Below are positions 26,693 through 39,000 of a DNA stretch of 64,000 nucleotides, in pieces (the first letter of the stretch is position 1; each line of letters starts with the position of its first letter). The stretch is from assembly GCA_958298945.1 (NCBI GenBank), contig OY282606.1, positions 76,867,622 to 76,931,621 on the forward strand, given 5' to 3'. The notes under the pieces were generated by a model. The model saw nothing but the letters and a program-made list of their open reading frames with translations, had not been told where the DNA came from and ran no database searches. The DNA comes from Atherix ibis. Taxonomy: Eukaryota > Arthropoda > Insecta > Diptera > Athericidae. The translations under genes and the position numbers were made by a program.

Positions 26693-27189
26693 AAATAATA
26701 GTGATAAAAAATAAGTATCGAGCGATGAGACGATGGCCACAATTATAGAAGAGATACAAATTTGTAAGGAAAGAGAGGTAAACAAAATAAGACGAAGAAA
26801 AAATTGCGTATTGCAGCTTTCATAGAAAAAAGCTTTATGTTTTTCTCATTTGATTCTATTGGGTAGAACTTATTAGTACGAAATAATAGTCTATAATTAC
26901 AGCGGGTGTAAGAAGGAGGAATTTCACAGACATCAATATAAATTGGTATAATAAAAAAACTATAAAAATAAAAGAGCAGCAAAGGAGAGAAAAAAAAAAC
27001 AAGAAAACAAATAAATATACAATATTGTGTGAGAGAAGGAATGATCAAAACGAAATAACAAAAACGTCAAAAAGCAAAGCAATAAAAAAGCGTCTTAAAG
27101 ATTTTCTTTTTTTTTATTATTTTTGTTCGCTTTTTCTCTTTTTCTTTTTCAAATGTCGTAAATATTCATGAGCAGGAAATATTTTGCAT

Positions 27190-27561
27190 TTTGATTAATT
27201 CACGGCGCGAGTTTTTTGTAGTCAAGGTCATATGTTAAGCAGTTGAAGCTGCCGTTGGCACTGCCGCTGTCGCAATGAATGTAGCTGTGGCTGATGGCGA
27301 CACCAGACGCGATGTAGCATAAGAAGTTAAGATAGCAACACTGTCGCGTCAATGTGTTGGTTTGTGGTCAATAGTAGCACCATTCGAGCAAAATCTGAAG
27401 AAGCAGCAACAATTGACAGTTTTTGTGAAGCCAGCAGTGTGTCTGCGATGCAGACTTGGTCAGTCAGTAAGTTTTGTGTCGCGATGACAGTGAAAATCAT
27501 TCAATATGCGAAGTGGTGCGATGAGATGCGTTATGAGAACCGATTTTTTAAGCCATTCTGA
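27190..27561 (+). other. GC-richer island of unknown role
   Basis: This patch is visibly richer in G and C than its surroundings and has no transposon motif. It holds a run of alternating GCT/GCC/GTT triplets (27247-27320, reading A-V-E-A-A-V-G-T-A-A-V in one frame) and a 69-codon frame from an ATG at 27352 to a stop at 27559-27561. That frame is not recognised, though its composition is unlike the chance frames nearby. An untranslated first exon, a promoter region or a short gene are all possible. I have no evidence to choose among them. Confidence 0.3.
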
Positions 27562-27849
27562 ACAGTCAATTGAATATTATAGGACCGATGCAAATGTACT
27601 TTTAATTTCCTGTTACATAATTTGTTTTTAGTAATATTGGAACATTCATTATTCTTGATAAAAATTACTGTTTAGAATTAAATTGTTTGTATATTTTTTT
27701 TCAAAAATATTAAAATTATAGCAAAATTAAGCAGCTTGGATATTCACATCTAGTACAGTACAATCATTTTTCTATGATTAATAAGAGTTTACTAACATTA
27801 AGAGTTTAACAATTTAAGTATAAGGAATGCAAATATATTCTGAAAATAA

Positions 27850-27880
27850 TAGGCGAATTCGATTGGACTAATTTTGCTAC
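27850..27880 (+). repeat. left inverted repeat of the MITE
   Basis: Identical, as reverse complement, to 28191-28221 over all 31 bases. Contains GGCGAATTCG. Confidence 0.95.
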
Positions 27881-27967
27881 AGCGCAGTACTTACCAGTAG
27901 ACTCTAAATAAAATGAACATATCACTGACAGCAGTAAAATACAAACTCACAATAGTCACCAACAATA

Positions 27968-28027
27968 CTGAGTTTATTCACACATAAACAATAAAAACTG
28001 AGTTTACGCACACATAAACAATAAAAA
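27968..28027. repeat. 30-bp tandem duplication inside the MITE
   Basis: Two adjacent 30-bp units beginning ACTGAGTTTA (27968-27997 and 27998-28027), 28 of 30 bases identical. Probably replication slippage. Confidence 0.9.
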
Positions 28028-28190
28028 CAAAAATATGACGCTTCAACATAACCAACGAACCCGCTAAGCCATCTATAGTTAGTTCGGAAACTACAATCCC
28101 CTTACCCTAAGGGGAGAAGTGCAGCTCCTGCTACAATCCTACTGTTTTGTTAGAGGTACTGTAGATGATGACAGCTACACAACAGTAGCA

Positions 28191-28221
28191 GTAGCAAAAT
28201 TAGTCCAATCGAATTCGCCTA
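28191..28221 (-). repeat. right inverted repeat of the MITE
   Basis: Exact partner of 27850-27880. Confidence 0.95.
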
Positions 28222-28329
28222 AACTCATTCAAATGGCCGCCACTGCTCCGCTTAAATGCGATAGTTTCAATTTTCGACTTCCTTGGGCAATAAAACCGGC
28301 CTTATTTCAAGTATTTGGCCGTTAATATT

Positions 28330-29140
28330 CAATTTTTATACATCAATGTGTGCTGGTTTATTGGCATAGACCACTGACTTTAAATAACTCTACAAAAAGA
28401 TATCCAAGGTATTAAATAACAACTTCTTGAAGGCCATTGCATAAATGCAATAAATCGATTGTAGCATAGGTTGTGTGGCACGTAGCGCCCTCTTGTGTAA
28501 ACCGCATATTCGTTAAATCAATATCTTCCAATTCAGTTCAGATAAAAATCGTTCTCATCTATTTTAGTAACGGCAATTCTTTCCTCATTTAAAAAAAACA
28601 AGGACTGATAATACCACCGTACCAAACAGTCATTTGTTCAAAATGTAAAGGTTCCTCGTAAATAAGTTCTGGATTTCCTTCAGTCCAGTAATGACAATTT
28701 TAATAACGATAATGAAAGTTCGCTTTATCTGAGTAGATGATTTTCTTAGAAAAATCAGCATCATTTTCAAGTAGATCCAGAGTAAAATCAGCAAATTTAA
28801 AAGACAGCAGCTTCAATTTTTATGTGAGAAGAATTTTGCAAAGATTTTAATCCAAATCCAAAAAATGCTATGTTGTTGTGGCACAGGGTCCCAATTGTTA
28901 AGAACGCTGCGAAATCGTTGGGTCCTATTAATACTTACCTGAACGGTAGTAATATTTTCGGCACTTCTATACGATCTTTGTCTTACTGGTACGTGAACAT
29001 TGTCTAAAGAAAGATTGCATTTTAAATTTTCAACAGTTCGACGATTAGCAAGCATACTATTGTAGTTCGATTATGATGATCATAAACTGGAAGAGCTGCA
29101 CGATAAGTTGCAATAAAAGAACAATTTATTTGAGAAAATA
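28330..29140 (-). pseudogene. DD41D-type Tc1/mariner transposase remnant
   Basis: Minus-strand reading from about 29140 gives a series of blocks matching the element at 51.5 kb: YRAALPVYDHHNRT, then LSLDNVHVPVRQRSYRSAEN (the paired HTH region), KFADFTLDLLENDADFSKKI, IYSDKANFHYRY (first catalytic region, SDEAHFH), NPELIYEEPLHFEQMTVWYG, and LRATQPMLQSIY near the second catalytic region. It ends in YLKSVVYANKPAH near 28345. The third catalytic block is not readable. Stops and frame changes are frequent. It resembles the 43.8-kb copy more than the 51.5-kb one. Terminal repeats were not found. Confidence 0.7.
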
Positions 29141-29650
29141 TTGTATAAGTTCTTATCGTTGTTGAGGTATGTATCTCTTAATAAGCAAATTGCACACCAT
29201 GCTTAATGCCAATAATAGTAACAAAAGATTTTGAAATTTAAAATATGACCACACGGTCAATTTAAAAACAGATCACTTTTATTGAAAATCAGCTTACATG
29301 CATTGATATATTTTCTTGTTCATCAAAATTATATAAACATTATTATTATAATTATTTATAATAAATAAATTAACAATTTAGTAATAAATATCCTAATAAG
29401 AATATATTGTGTGTTATGTTACAAAATTTAGTAAATACGGTCAACTTAAGAAATTATCTATCAAAATATTTTCTTGAATTACCCTGTTTCTTTTTAAATT
29501 GGTTGCATTATTACTTATGTTATGTTGCAAAAACTTAAAAAACGTTCAATAATATTATATTAGTTTCGGTTAATTATTTATTATTCCATGATCATATTTT
29601 TCTAGTATGTAATATTATATATTGCTGAATTGAATAATGATGTTATATCT

Positions 29651-29760
29651 AGACATATCATAAGATGCCTCTTTAGAATCATAAGTTGATTAATTCTTAT
29701 CATAAGCTGCCTTCTTCATATCAAATCCTGTATAGTTCATATTAAATGCTGAAATTGCCT
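29651..29760. repeat. degenerate tandem repeat, about 21-bp units (ATATCATAAG...TTC)
   Basis: About five successive units start near 29653, 29676, 29697, 29718 and 29739 with ATATCATAAG, AATCATAAG, TATCATAAG, ATATCAAAT and ATATTAAAT, each followed by about 11 variable bases often ending TTC. Similar units lie beyond the LINE fragment at 31.5-31.8 kb. Confidence 0.5.
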
Positions 29761-30043
29761 GGCTTATTTATTTTTATATTAAAATTGGAAGGGGTAAATC
29801 TTCTAAAGGACACTATACCTCTTCCTTCTTTATATATGCCTCCCCGTCGGATTATCTTCAGTCATTATTTGGCTGGTCTGCCTTTTCTTACCCCTTCCTC
29901 ATATATACCTGTTAAAGAGTGAAGAGTTGAATAAGCCATGAGCCCCATCCTCAATCTTGGAACAACAAGCAAGGCATATTGCATTAGCTTTCAGCTTAAA
30001 GGTAGGCCCTAAAGCAACCATGTCCCGTCAAAAATTGGGTCAT

Positions 30044-30295
30044 ATAGTGGTCAATTTTTCCAAGATTTCTTCCGTTTTACGTGAGTATGTTTTTGGGTCA
30101 TCATATTGCCATTCACTCGTTTCTCTCCTCCTTGCTGATAATGCTTTGATGGATTTATTTTCACTTCCGTCGACGATGATAGGTCCACTGATAAGAGCCA
30201 ATATCAGATAATGTAGCCCGCATAATTTGCAGTTTAGGTGATATCCTCCATAGTGCCTGGCTTCGGTCGAAAGATCTTTAGATACAATATATAAA
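30044..30295 (-). other. unrecognised open stretch just upstream of a LINE fragment
   Basis: The minus strand is open for about 84 codons ending in a TGA at 30044-30046. The translation looks protein-like (cysteine pair NCKLC, then a charged helix KTYSRKTEEILEKL near the end), and further open pieces follow to about 29890 after two stops. The plus strand is also open here (29957-30211). I cannot assign a family. A decayed transposon or viral relic, or chance, are the options. Confidence 0.25.
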
Positions 30296-30299
30296 TCAA

Positions 30300-31240
30300 A
30301 TTTACAATATTGAGAGGAAAGAGTATTACCCAGGAGTAGTTTTAGATATCCCCCAAGCTTTAGATCGTGTGTGGCATCCTGGACTCCTCTGGAAACTCAA
30401 GAGCTTTCTTCCTTCAACATACTACCTTATCATAAATACATATCTCTCCAAACGATATTTTCAAGTTGCAATTAACTCAGAATCCTCGGAAATATATCCT
30501 ATTCTAGCCGGAGTCCCACAAGGCAGCATCCTTGATCCTATTTTATATAATATTTATACTCATGACAACCCAGCTTATCCTAATACTATCATTGCTACTT
30601 ATGCAGAAGATACGGCCATACTTGCCACCCATACAAATCCTGACAGAGCTTCCAATAATTTACAATTCCATATACACAACCTTCAATCCTGGTTTAAGAT
30701 ATGCCGAGTAAAGGTAAATGAAGAGTGCTCATATAAGTTTTACGCTTTATCAAAAAAAACCTACCCCTTTATACCTTAATAGCAACACGATTCCACAATA
30801 TGATAAAGTGCGTTATTTGGGACTTTACCTGGACAAGAGACTAACATGAAACCCCTATCCAAGACTAAAAAGAGTTGAAGCTAATGAACTTTACCTACAA
30901 CTTCTTAGACTACTTGACAAACGCTCGAAACTAACAATCAAAAGTAAGCTTCTAATCTACAATACAATTATAAAATGTATTTGGTCATATGGAATTGAAC
31001 TTTGGGGTTCAACGAAACGTTCCAATTCCTATCGCGTCCAGTCCTTACAATCCAAGATCCTCCGTAAAATTGTTGATGCCCCCTTTTATGTTCGTAATAA
31101 CGTAATACATTGTGATCCTCCTCGGAAACACTCATCGGAGACTTAAGAGGCAATGGCCTAGAGATTTTCTGGAGGAATCTAACTTCCATTAGTTGGAGAA
31201 ACGCCGATGGATGTTTACTCCTACTTCATGATGCACAAGC
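30300..31240 (+). pseudogene. Jockey-like non-LTR retrotransposon, 5'-truncated reverse transcriptase and 3' end
   Basis: The frame starts inside the reverse transcriptase domain at YYPGVVLDIPQALDRVWHPG (catalytic motif A, family FLDVSQAFDxVWHxG). It continues through LAGVPQGSILDPILYNIYT (motif B) to ATYAEDTAIL, where the catalytic YADD has become YAED at 30600-30611. It then reads LLRLLDKRSKLTIKSKLLIYN and LRKIVDAPFYVRNNVIH, as in the thumb and C-terminal region of Jockey-clade LINEs. A deletion joins this to RQWPRDFLEE near 31150 and a tail with CGATGGATG that recurs in the two other fragments. The first frame closes at 30777-30779 and the rest needs frame changes. The 5' end and ORF1 are absent, typical of incomplete target-primed copying. 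Confidence 0.85.
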
Positions 31241-31509
31241 TTGTAAATTATAATGTTATGCAAATCTTTTTGTTACAATGAAATTGTGATCACTGATAAA
31301 TTAAAAAAAAGTTATAATATTAGCTATTTGTTGCTAAAACTAACTAATATAGGAGGGCTGCTTACTCATTCATTACGATCAGATGCCTGGAAAAATGCGT
31401 AAACATTTTTGGCTCACAGCTAGTATATATCTTAAGAACACTCACTGAAAGCGAAAAGTTTCCTATTCGCATGGTCTTATAAATTAAGCTTATATAATAA
31501 GTTACTAAG

Positions 31510-31766
31510 TTATTATATCATAATATCATAAGGTAGTAAGTAAGAGTTTCGTATGGTTTTTGTTTTGCGCCACACGATATTTGGCTTATATCGTAAAATG
31601 GGTGATTCATATTATAAGCTTCTTCGTTCATATCAAGGGTCCTTAATTTATGTTGTATGATCATAGGCTCATATCATAAGGTCCAAAGACCACTTTGTTC
31701 ATGATAAAATCTAATATTTTATGACTTAGCGAATATCAAAGGCCGCTTTATTCGTGATATAATCAA
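31510..31766. repeat. degenerate ATATCATAAGG-type repeats
   Basis: Repeated words such as ATATCATAATATCATAAGG (31515), ATATTATAAGC (31609), ATATCAAGGGTCC (31630), ATATCATAAGGTCC (31671) and AATATCAAAGGCC (31732), often with TTC or TTCG just before, resemble the array at 29.65-29.76 kb. The spacing is irregular, 20-40 bases. Confidence 0.4.
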
Positions 31767-34639
31767 AATGCATTAGTTTCATTCAAGGTGTATTTTAATA
31801 AAACTATACAAATTGAGGAAGGTGTTTCAATAATTTTTGTCTGGGGCAATTTTCCGATGCTACTGCTAATTATAGTAAACAATTTCAAAATGAAAATTAT
31901 TTTTTAAGAAACATACTACTTTAGAACTACAGATCAACCAATTTTTATAAACTAAAAAATTCTACGCCAATATTTGCATAAAATAAATAAATAAATACAT
32001 AAAAATATTTATTTAGTTAACAACCAAGAACATTTTAAATTAATACAAAAAAAAAACAACTAAAAGTGTCTTTTAAGGTAATGTACATTTTTCCATTGGA
32101 AAGTGAATAATTCCTTTATTACTGAATAAAATTATCAGGCCTTTGACTTTTTGCTGGCAATATCTATCAATTGCCGACCATTTCAGCTTGATGAGGTCTT
32201 CATGTCAAATAATACAAAATATGCGCGCGGTTACACCTTTTAGTTAATGTGTGATAATATGTATAAAAAGCACAGTAGTTGAAGTCTAGCCCATAGTTTT
32301 CTTCTTTAAATTGTTTTGTTTTATTTATTTTATTTTTATTTGTTTTTCTTTCGATTGTGCAACAATAATCACGACTCTATCAATGTGACATAGACAAATG
32401 ACAAACGTTACAAGAAGGAAGTTACCGTCGAAGTTTTGTTATATTCGAATGGAATCGAACCGTTCTAAATCGAATTTAAAGCTTAAAGGTCGAAGCACTT
32501 CCTGTCACATGTTTTCACAATCGTACAATGTATTATAGATGGTAATTTTTGAAATACTTATATATCTACCAAGTAAGCAATATTTGTTTGTTTTTTTTTA
32601 TAGTAAAAAATAAAGGAAGGTCTAAAATACATTTGTCGGGAAGTAAGAAAGCGGAAACAGGTTAGACTAAAAAAGTAAAGTAAATACTCCAAAAATTGGA
32701 ATTTTTGGATCATTTACACCTTTGGAGATAATTTTATTTTTACATTATTAAAAAAAACTGTACTATTGAAAAATGTATTTTGAATTAATTAATAAAGTGT
32801 CCAATATTTTATTTAAATATCATAATTAACAGGAAAGGTTATTTCTGATTCAAGTTTCGATATTGTTGAGGTGAAGCTTATAAATGGTCGAAGGTGGTTC
32901 GTATGCAATAATCGAAGGTGGCTGGTAGCTGTATAACGTCTATACCGTTACTATTAATTGACTTCAAATACATTTTAATTGCAATGTTAAAGCATTGAAG
33001 ACGCCGAACATAATTATTCGACGCGGCAGTAATTATTGCACTCAACATACAGTAGGTACTAAGTACTATTATACGCATAGAAAAAGGAAGGAAGTAGGTT
33101 CGCTGATTGGAGGTTATAGTGGGCTACACAGTCTATTGTAGGTAGTAGTAATAAATAGTAAACATGCATTTTTAGATAGTGTACATTGGTAGATAAGGTA
33201 ATATAGTATATCCAAAGGAAAGTGATTTGGAGTGAAGGTGAAAATGTGGGACAGCGTTTTCTTTGGTTAAAAATAAGTTTTGAATTAATATAAATTAATT
33301 TTTAATAGAAAATGACTATTTCTTTTAGATTGTAGATTTGAACAAAAATTGTCGTTTCTTATCGAAGTTAATGTTATTATTTAGAACGTGATTTTTTTTA
33401 CAAGTTTTGCTCAATCTAATTATTGTTGGACAATTCAGAATTTCTCTTATATGAACTTTCCCTCACACTATCATTAATTTAAAAGAATTTCATTCTTTTC
33501 TTTTTCCACCAACTTCAACATTCAACAACCCCAGTTAACTACAATTCAATTCAACAAAATGCAATTATTTCGAACGCAAGCAAAAATAATAAACGGTAAA
33601 CAAAGTTATTTTATGCAAATTTCATACGATTTTTGAAATAAACGAAAGCAAAAACGGAAGAAAAATGATTTTCGTGATGATGTAGTACTTAGACTTGAGA
33701 CGTTGGACTAAAGAATTTTCCGCCTGTACACTGGTGTTTGTTAGCAGTTAGTTTTTTTGTTGTTATTCAGTAAAATATGAAAGAAAATAGAGCGGCGTCT
33801 TTCAATACTATTACTAGTCAATACTATGGCACTTTGAAAAACGCAAACAATTTCTTAATATTTTGCAAACTAATTTTTAAAAAAAATATAAAAAAAGAGG
33901 CAAAATATGACATGATATAGTTACATAGAAAGAGGGGTTGGCTTAAAAGAAAAGGAAGAATTGGATTGGGTAAAAAGCATTGAAGAATATATGTGTATTG
34001 ACGACTTAAAAGCGTTAATCGAGAATTTGGATTTCATGGTGCATGAGCGTTTTCCACCACATTCATAAGAAGTGCAAATGAAAATTGCAAATTTGACCTT
34101 CTTCTAAAAGTCCTTTTAATGGTAGTAATTGTTTATGGAAATCGACATCTTTAAGTTTATTACAAAAATATATATTATGAATATTAGACCTTAGGTAATA
34201 ATTTATTATGAAAAAATACGGATTGTTTTTAAAAAATATATAATGAAGGGTTTAGGTTTGTTTAACTTAAGAAAGTTAGCTTTAAAAGTAGGTAAGAAAA
34301 CTTTTAGTCTATGCAGTTCCACCGGTTTATTATTATACTGATTTATATCCTATATAAAATTGAAATTTTAGAACGTTTACAAAACTTATAGCTTAAAATA
34401 ACCTATAAGAAGTAATATGATGTTAAATAATTAATTTTTTTAAATATATTTTTAAGTTTTCTCTTAATTATTGTATACAAAATAAATAATAAATAGAAAA
34501 AAAATTATTTATTATATGAAATTAATTTCATTAATTTAAAGCAAAAATAAATTTAAGTAAAAAAATGAATTTTTGGGAAATTTTGGAGCAATGTTCTTAT
34601 TACAAATTGGAAGAAAATTGTTCTTAGTCGACAGTCGAC
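31767..34639. other. AT-rich non-coding stretch
   Basis: No gene or element recognised. The region is simple, with long A/T runs around 32000-32060 and 34430-34560. Confidence 0.5.
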
Positions 34640-36020
34640 TTAAAAAAATTGGAGCTTTATATTGTAGTTCATCATTGTCAAAGCCCGTAAGTCTGGTCTA
34701 GAACTGGTGAATAAGAGGAACTCCAAACGTTCCGGCTTCACATTAACATCTTCCAGTTCGACATTCCCAGCATATTTTTGCTATCCACGGTAACGCTGTC
34801 GGTCCACCAAAGGCAGAGCCTCTTCCATCTTCTGGCACTATAAATGGAGCTCCTACAGCCTACTGAGCTTAGTTTTATGAAAAAACGGGCGGTCGCGGTA
34901 ACGAATCAGGATATCATGGTTAAATAGATTCTGGAATCGTGCATCCTAATGTGTGTGGTAAAAATTCTTTAAAGGATTCTCCTCTCAAATGCGGCCAAAA
35001 GGTTGTAATGCTTTTTGCTGAGAACCCAAGTTTCTGAAGAACGGCAACTTTGTGATCCAGTTTGCACTGATCAACACCCGGCCTTGGGGCTGATTCTAGC
35101 TTCTGAAACAACGGTCACCTCTTGGGTCCGACTTGGCTCAACCATCGGGGAGATAATTCCCCGTCTTGAAAATCCACCACCACTCGAAAATATAACGTTT
35201 TGCTATCATGATATTACTTTTATTTTATGAGTTTGTTACTTTAATATTGCCCCATCATTGGGATGAGAAGTTAGTATTAACTTCTGCCTCGCCGACACGG
35301 CATAAGTATTTTGTACAGCAGAAGTTTCGATGTTATAATCAGAAATTTTGGCTCTGTTGGCTGCCAGGAAGAGTACGTGAATTTCTACTTCCGTATTTTT
35401 GCCGGATTCGATCTTGACCACAAATACGACAATAATTTAACAATTCAAAAGTTGCATTCTCCTATCTGTATGCGACTAGTACTAATCGGTATTATCTTCG
35501 ATAATTCAATCTTGGTGAAGGCCTAACGTACAGCTCTTTCTTATAGACAAATAATTTCGATGTCGTCAACTAGGCAGACCTTATGAGTATAGTGCCCCTA
35601 ATGATAACCCCTGAGTAGCGAATAACTTTTTCCAATGCCGGTTGAAGAGAACACGCGAAAGATCCGCAGATCATTATGGATATTAATGGATCCAAACGTG
35701 ATTCAGGTGCCATTACCCTTACTTTTACACTAGTCGCAAATCGCCTCATCCTGCTCCCAGCTTGGTTGAACTTTCGGGCCTGATGCGGTTGCTCCCTAAA
35801 TTTTTCGATTTATTAGACCTGTTCGTTCTTCGAGAGTCTTATATTCTATCAGTGAATTCTCGTCTCTCTGCTCTTTACAATGATAGATCTTTACGTGTGC
35901 TCACATTTTCCGAGAATATAGAATGGCGCGGTATGCAACATTCTTTTGTTCTGCTGCTGAGCCGTTTAGACAATCTTTGCGGCTGGGACCTTGTACTTGC
36001 CCATCCGTACCAATGGTAGT
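34640..36020 (-). pseudogene. non-LTR retrotransposon remnant with internal deletion
   Basis: Minus-strand blocks, in order from 36020 down: a linker after the endonuclease (LNGSAAEQKNVAYRAILYSRK, like the EC..A..KNxAYRxxL region of LINE ORF2); then WEQDEAICD near 35740; then a jump into the reverse transcriptase at ALEKVIRYSG with GTIL, followed by the catalytic region LVDDIEIICL (family YADDIDIIG) and RAVR-AFTKIE near 35520-35570; then a very decayed thumb. At the C-terminus the blocks WVLSKK, AAFERRIL-RIF near 35000 and W-TDSVTVDSKNMLGMSNWK near 34770 correspond to the usual AETWxLTKK, VFERKILRxIFGP and RWxDxVxxDxxxLGxxxW. The first half of the polymerase is deleted. Many stops. The clade is not determined. 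Confidence 0.7.
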
Positions 36021-39000
36021 TGCTTTTAGGCCTTTGTTGGTCATTTCAATAATTGGTCCATCTCCAGCATATATATAAACCTTTTTGTTTTCTGGTTTCT
36101 GCGTAAATACGTTCGTCCAGCAAGACCATCATATTGTTAAAACAATTTTTAGTAAAAGATTCTCCATAATTTTTTAAGAAAATTTATTTTAAAGAAAAAT
36201 ATTTGCTTACAACAAATAATTTTATAAAGTAATTGTTTTCAACAACAATTTACTAAACTTCGAAATCATTTTAAAATATACAAAAATTAGCTCCTTAAAA
36301 TTATTTAAATGTAGTTGAAGCAAAAATTCCGAGAAATTAAAAGCCAGGACGAAAAGCCAGGAGAAAAATGAACAATTACCTGAAATTAAAGATAACTTAT
36401 TAAAAATTATGGAATAAAATATTTCTTAGCACCTATAAATAAATTTCTTTTTTAAGAATATTCTAAGCAGCTTTTCGCCTACAGACATTTAATAAAATAT
36501 CATCCTAAGGAAAAATTTATAAAAATGATCCGCTTATAAAAAATTAATTGTGTAAAAAATATTCAAATTTGTAATATATAAATATACACTCATAAACAAA
36601 AATATTCGCAAAAAATTATATTTATGAAAAATTGTCATGAAATTATTTGTGAAACTTTATGTGTCGTCAAAAATAAAAAAAGGAGGTAAGGCAAATTAGA
36701 TGTTTTGTTTTCAAGAAAAAACGAATAATATCTATTCCCTACACCAGGAATCCTCATAATCCTTTTCTACCCTTTTAAATATTTCTATTCACCCATTCAG
36801 TTTATACAATATTCTAATTAAAAAGAAAAAGAAAATAAGCAAGAATAACAAAACGAAAAAAATTATCCATCCCAAAATAACGTGGAAAAAAATTTAAATG
36901 GCGCACCTTCATAAAAATGTCACTTTAGATGATTTTTCAGAAAATTTATTTAACTTAATTAAGAACTAAAATTGAATAGGAGAAAATCACAAAAAAAGGA
37001 ACAAATAAAGAGAATACCAATGTACAAGAAGCAACAATTGCAACAATTAAAAAAGTGTGTTCCACTTAAGGGTTGTACCCTTGTTCCTTAATTTTTTTCT
37101 TTGTAGAGATATTAGCCAAATTAAATGGTGGAATAGTAACAGCAACAAGAGTGGCAAGAAATCAGGATCAGAGGAGCATACCAATTTGATATTTTTTTGC
37201 TCTCACGTATCTTTCTAAAAGGGTAATGATGTCGTCGAACACGACATTTTTTCATTTCAACAATTTCTTTTATTTTTCTAAATATTTTTCTAGCTAAATA
37301 AAAAGTAGCCTTTTTTATCTTACTATATTTTGAGAGCAAAAGTATTGGAATTTTTTTTTATGTCGTTTTCTTTTATAAAATTTTTAAAAGTTTTTGTTGT
37401 TAATAATTTTGTTATTTCTTATACTTGTGTATATAATCCTGTACTGATGATAAAAACATGAACACATAAGAATTAGAATCAACAAAGAAAAAGCATGCCC
37501 GACTCTAAAAGTCACCAAAATAAGACTTTTTCATATTAAATAAAAACAATTTTATATAAAATTTAAGGAGTGGAACGATGATATGGCAAGCGGAATGAGG
37601 AAAAAGGGTGTGTTTTTTAAAATTAAATTTCATAATTATCCGTTTTTTGGTAAAATGGTCTTCTTGCAATTGTTTTTTTTTCACATTACAAAACTAACCC
37701 CATCTAAACATTCACCCTTAATTTGAAAATGTACAATTGAGTCCCAAAAATTTCAATGGTGGAAATGTAAATTTCATCATTTTTTTCATTGGTTCAATTT
37801 TAATTTTAATTTTTTTACCATCGTTTTTGGGGTATTACGTTCTTGTTGTAGGAAAACCTTTTTTTTTTACTGATACGTGAATTTCTACCGTCTTCTGTTA
37901 ATTAGGCAATCCCCAATTTTTTGATAAGAAATGACGAGAATTATAGGTTGAGATGAAAGGGTTGTAAACGTACCCACCATTTAATTAAGTCCTTGTTCAG
38001 TATTGATGATGGTCTCCTCTTTTCAATTTTTTTTATGGTGTTCTTGTTTGACGCACTTGTTCACGGTGCTATGTGACTTTGCACGCACAATTTCCAACGC
38101 AATTAGAAGAAAATTATATTTTTCAGCTTAATGCGAAGCTGTTGGCATAAGAAAATGGTAAAGGGTTAATTTGATCTTTTGTACTAATACCCGAAAATTT
38201 ATTAACATTTAATCACGTGCATACAGTAATACGTTCTATTTAATTTTTTCTTAGTGCGTTTGTGCTTGTGTATATTTTCTTATATTTTTTTTATTGTATT
38301 TACTGGGGAAATTTCAAATTTGAGAATGCCTGTTACAAATCATAAATTTATTGCCTAATTTAACATTGTTCACTGCAAAGACGTTATTACGGTACGATTA
38401 TGAAAATATTAAATTTTTCTTAAGAACAGAATCAATGTTATGAAAATATGCAGGAAAATGAAAAAATTGATTTATTACGATTTTTTTTATAAAAAATTAA
38501 ATTTTAGATGAATTTGAAACAAATTTTCTTTTGAAAAAAAAAATACTAAAGACAACGTAGATTTTATATCTATTAATTTGAAATTTTTATAAAAGAAATA
38601 CCATCGACCTTCTATAAATTTGCCACATTAAAAGTACTTCTAAGAAGTTAAATGCCAAATTGACTGAAATTGTGTTTCAGCTGTTTGAATCATATAAAAT
38701 GACAAAAATTATTAATAATAGTAAAGAAAGTGAACTTTACATTTAATTGATTTGAAATATAAAGAATACTTTAAAATGTCAAGCCCTAATATTCAAATCA
38801 AATGAAAATAATAAACGAAATGTGATATTTTTTGCGAATTGTGGAGATACGCTTTCGTTATTGTGTAATGAAGTACCACATCCTATTATTTTTATATTAT
38901 TAAATCTGGAAGTAGCAAGAACTTTTATTATTTTAAAAAATACAACATTCTTGCTTACTCTGAAAACTCAAGGGAATCCTTCCTTCCACCTATTTCATAG

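Larger units (their letters stand above)
27850..28221. mobile_element. MITE-like element with 31-bp perfect inverted ends
   Basis: The 31 bases at 27850-27880 are the exact reverse complement of 28191-28221. The outermost two bases are TA on each side, so the likely element is 27852-28219 with 29-bp inverted repeats and a TA target duplication, as for non-autonomous Tc1/mariner-type elements. The interior (about 310 bp) has no coding potential for a transposase. It contains a 30-bp tandem duplication and a small GC hairpin (CCCCTTA-CCC-TAAGGGG, 28098-28114). The inverted similarity may continue inward weakly (CAGTA..CTCTAA on both arms). Its ends match none of the other elements in the window, so its mobilising transposase is not apparent here. 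Perfect ends suggest recent movement. Confidence 0.85.
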
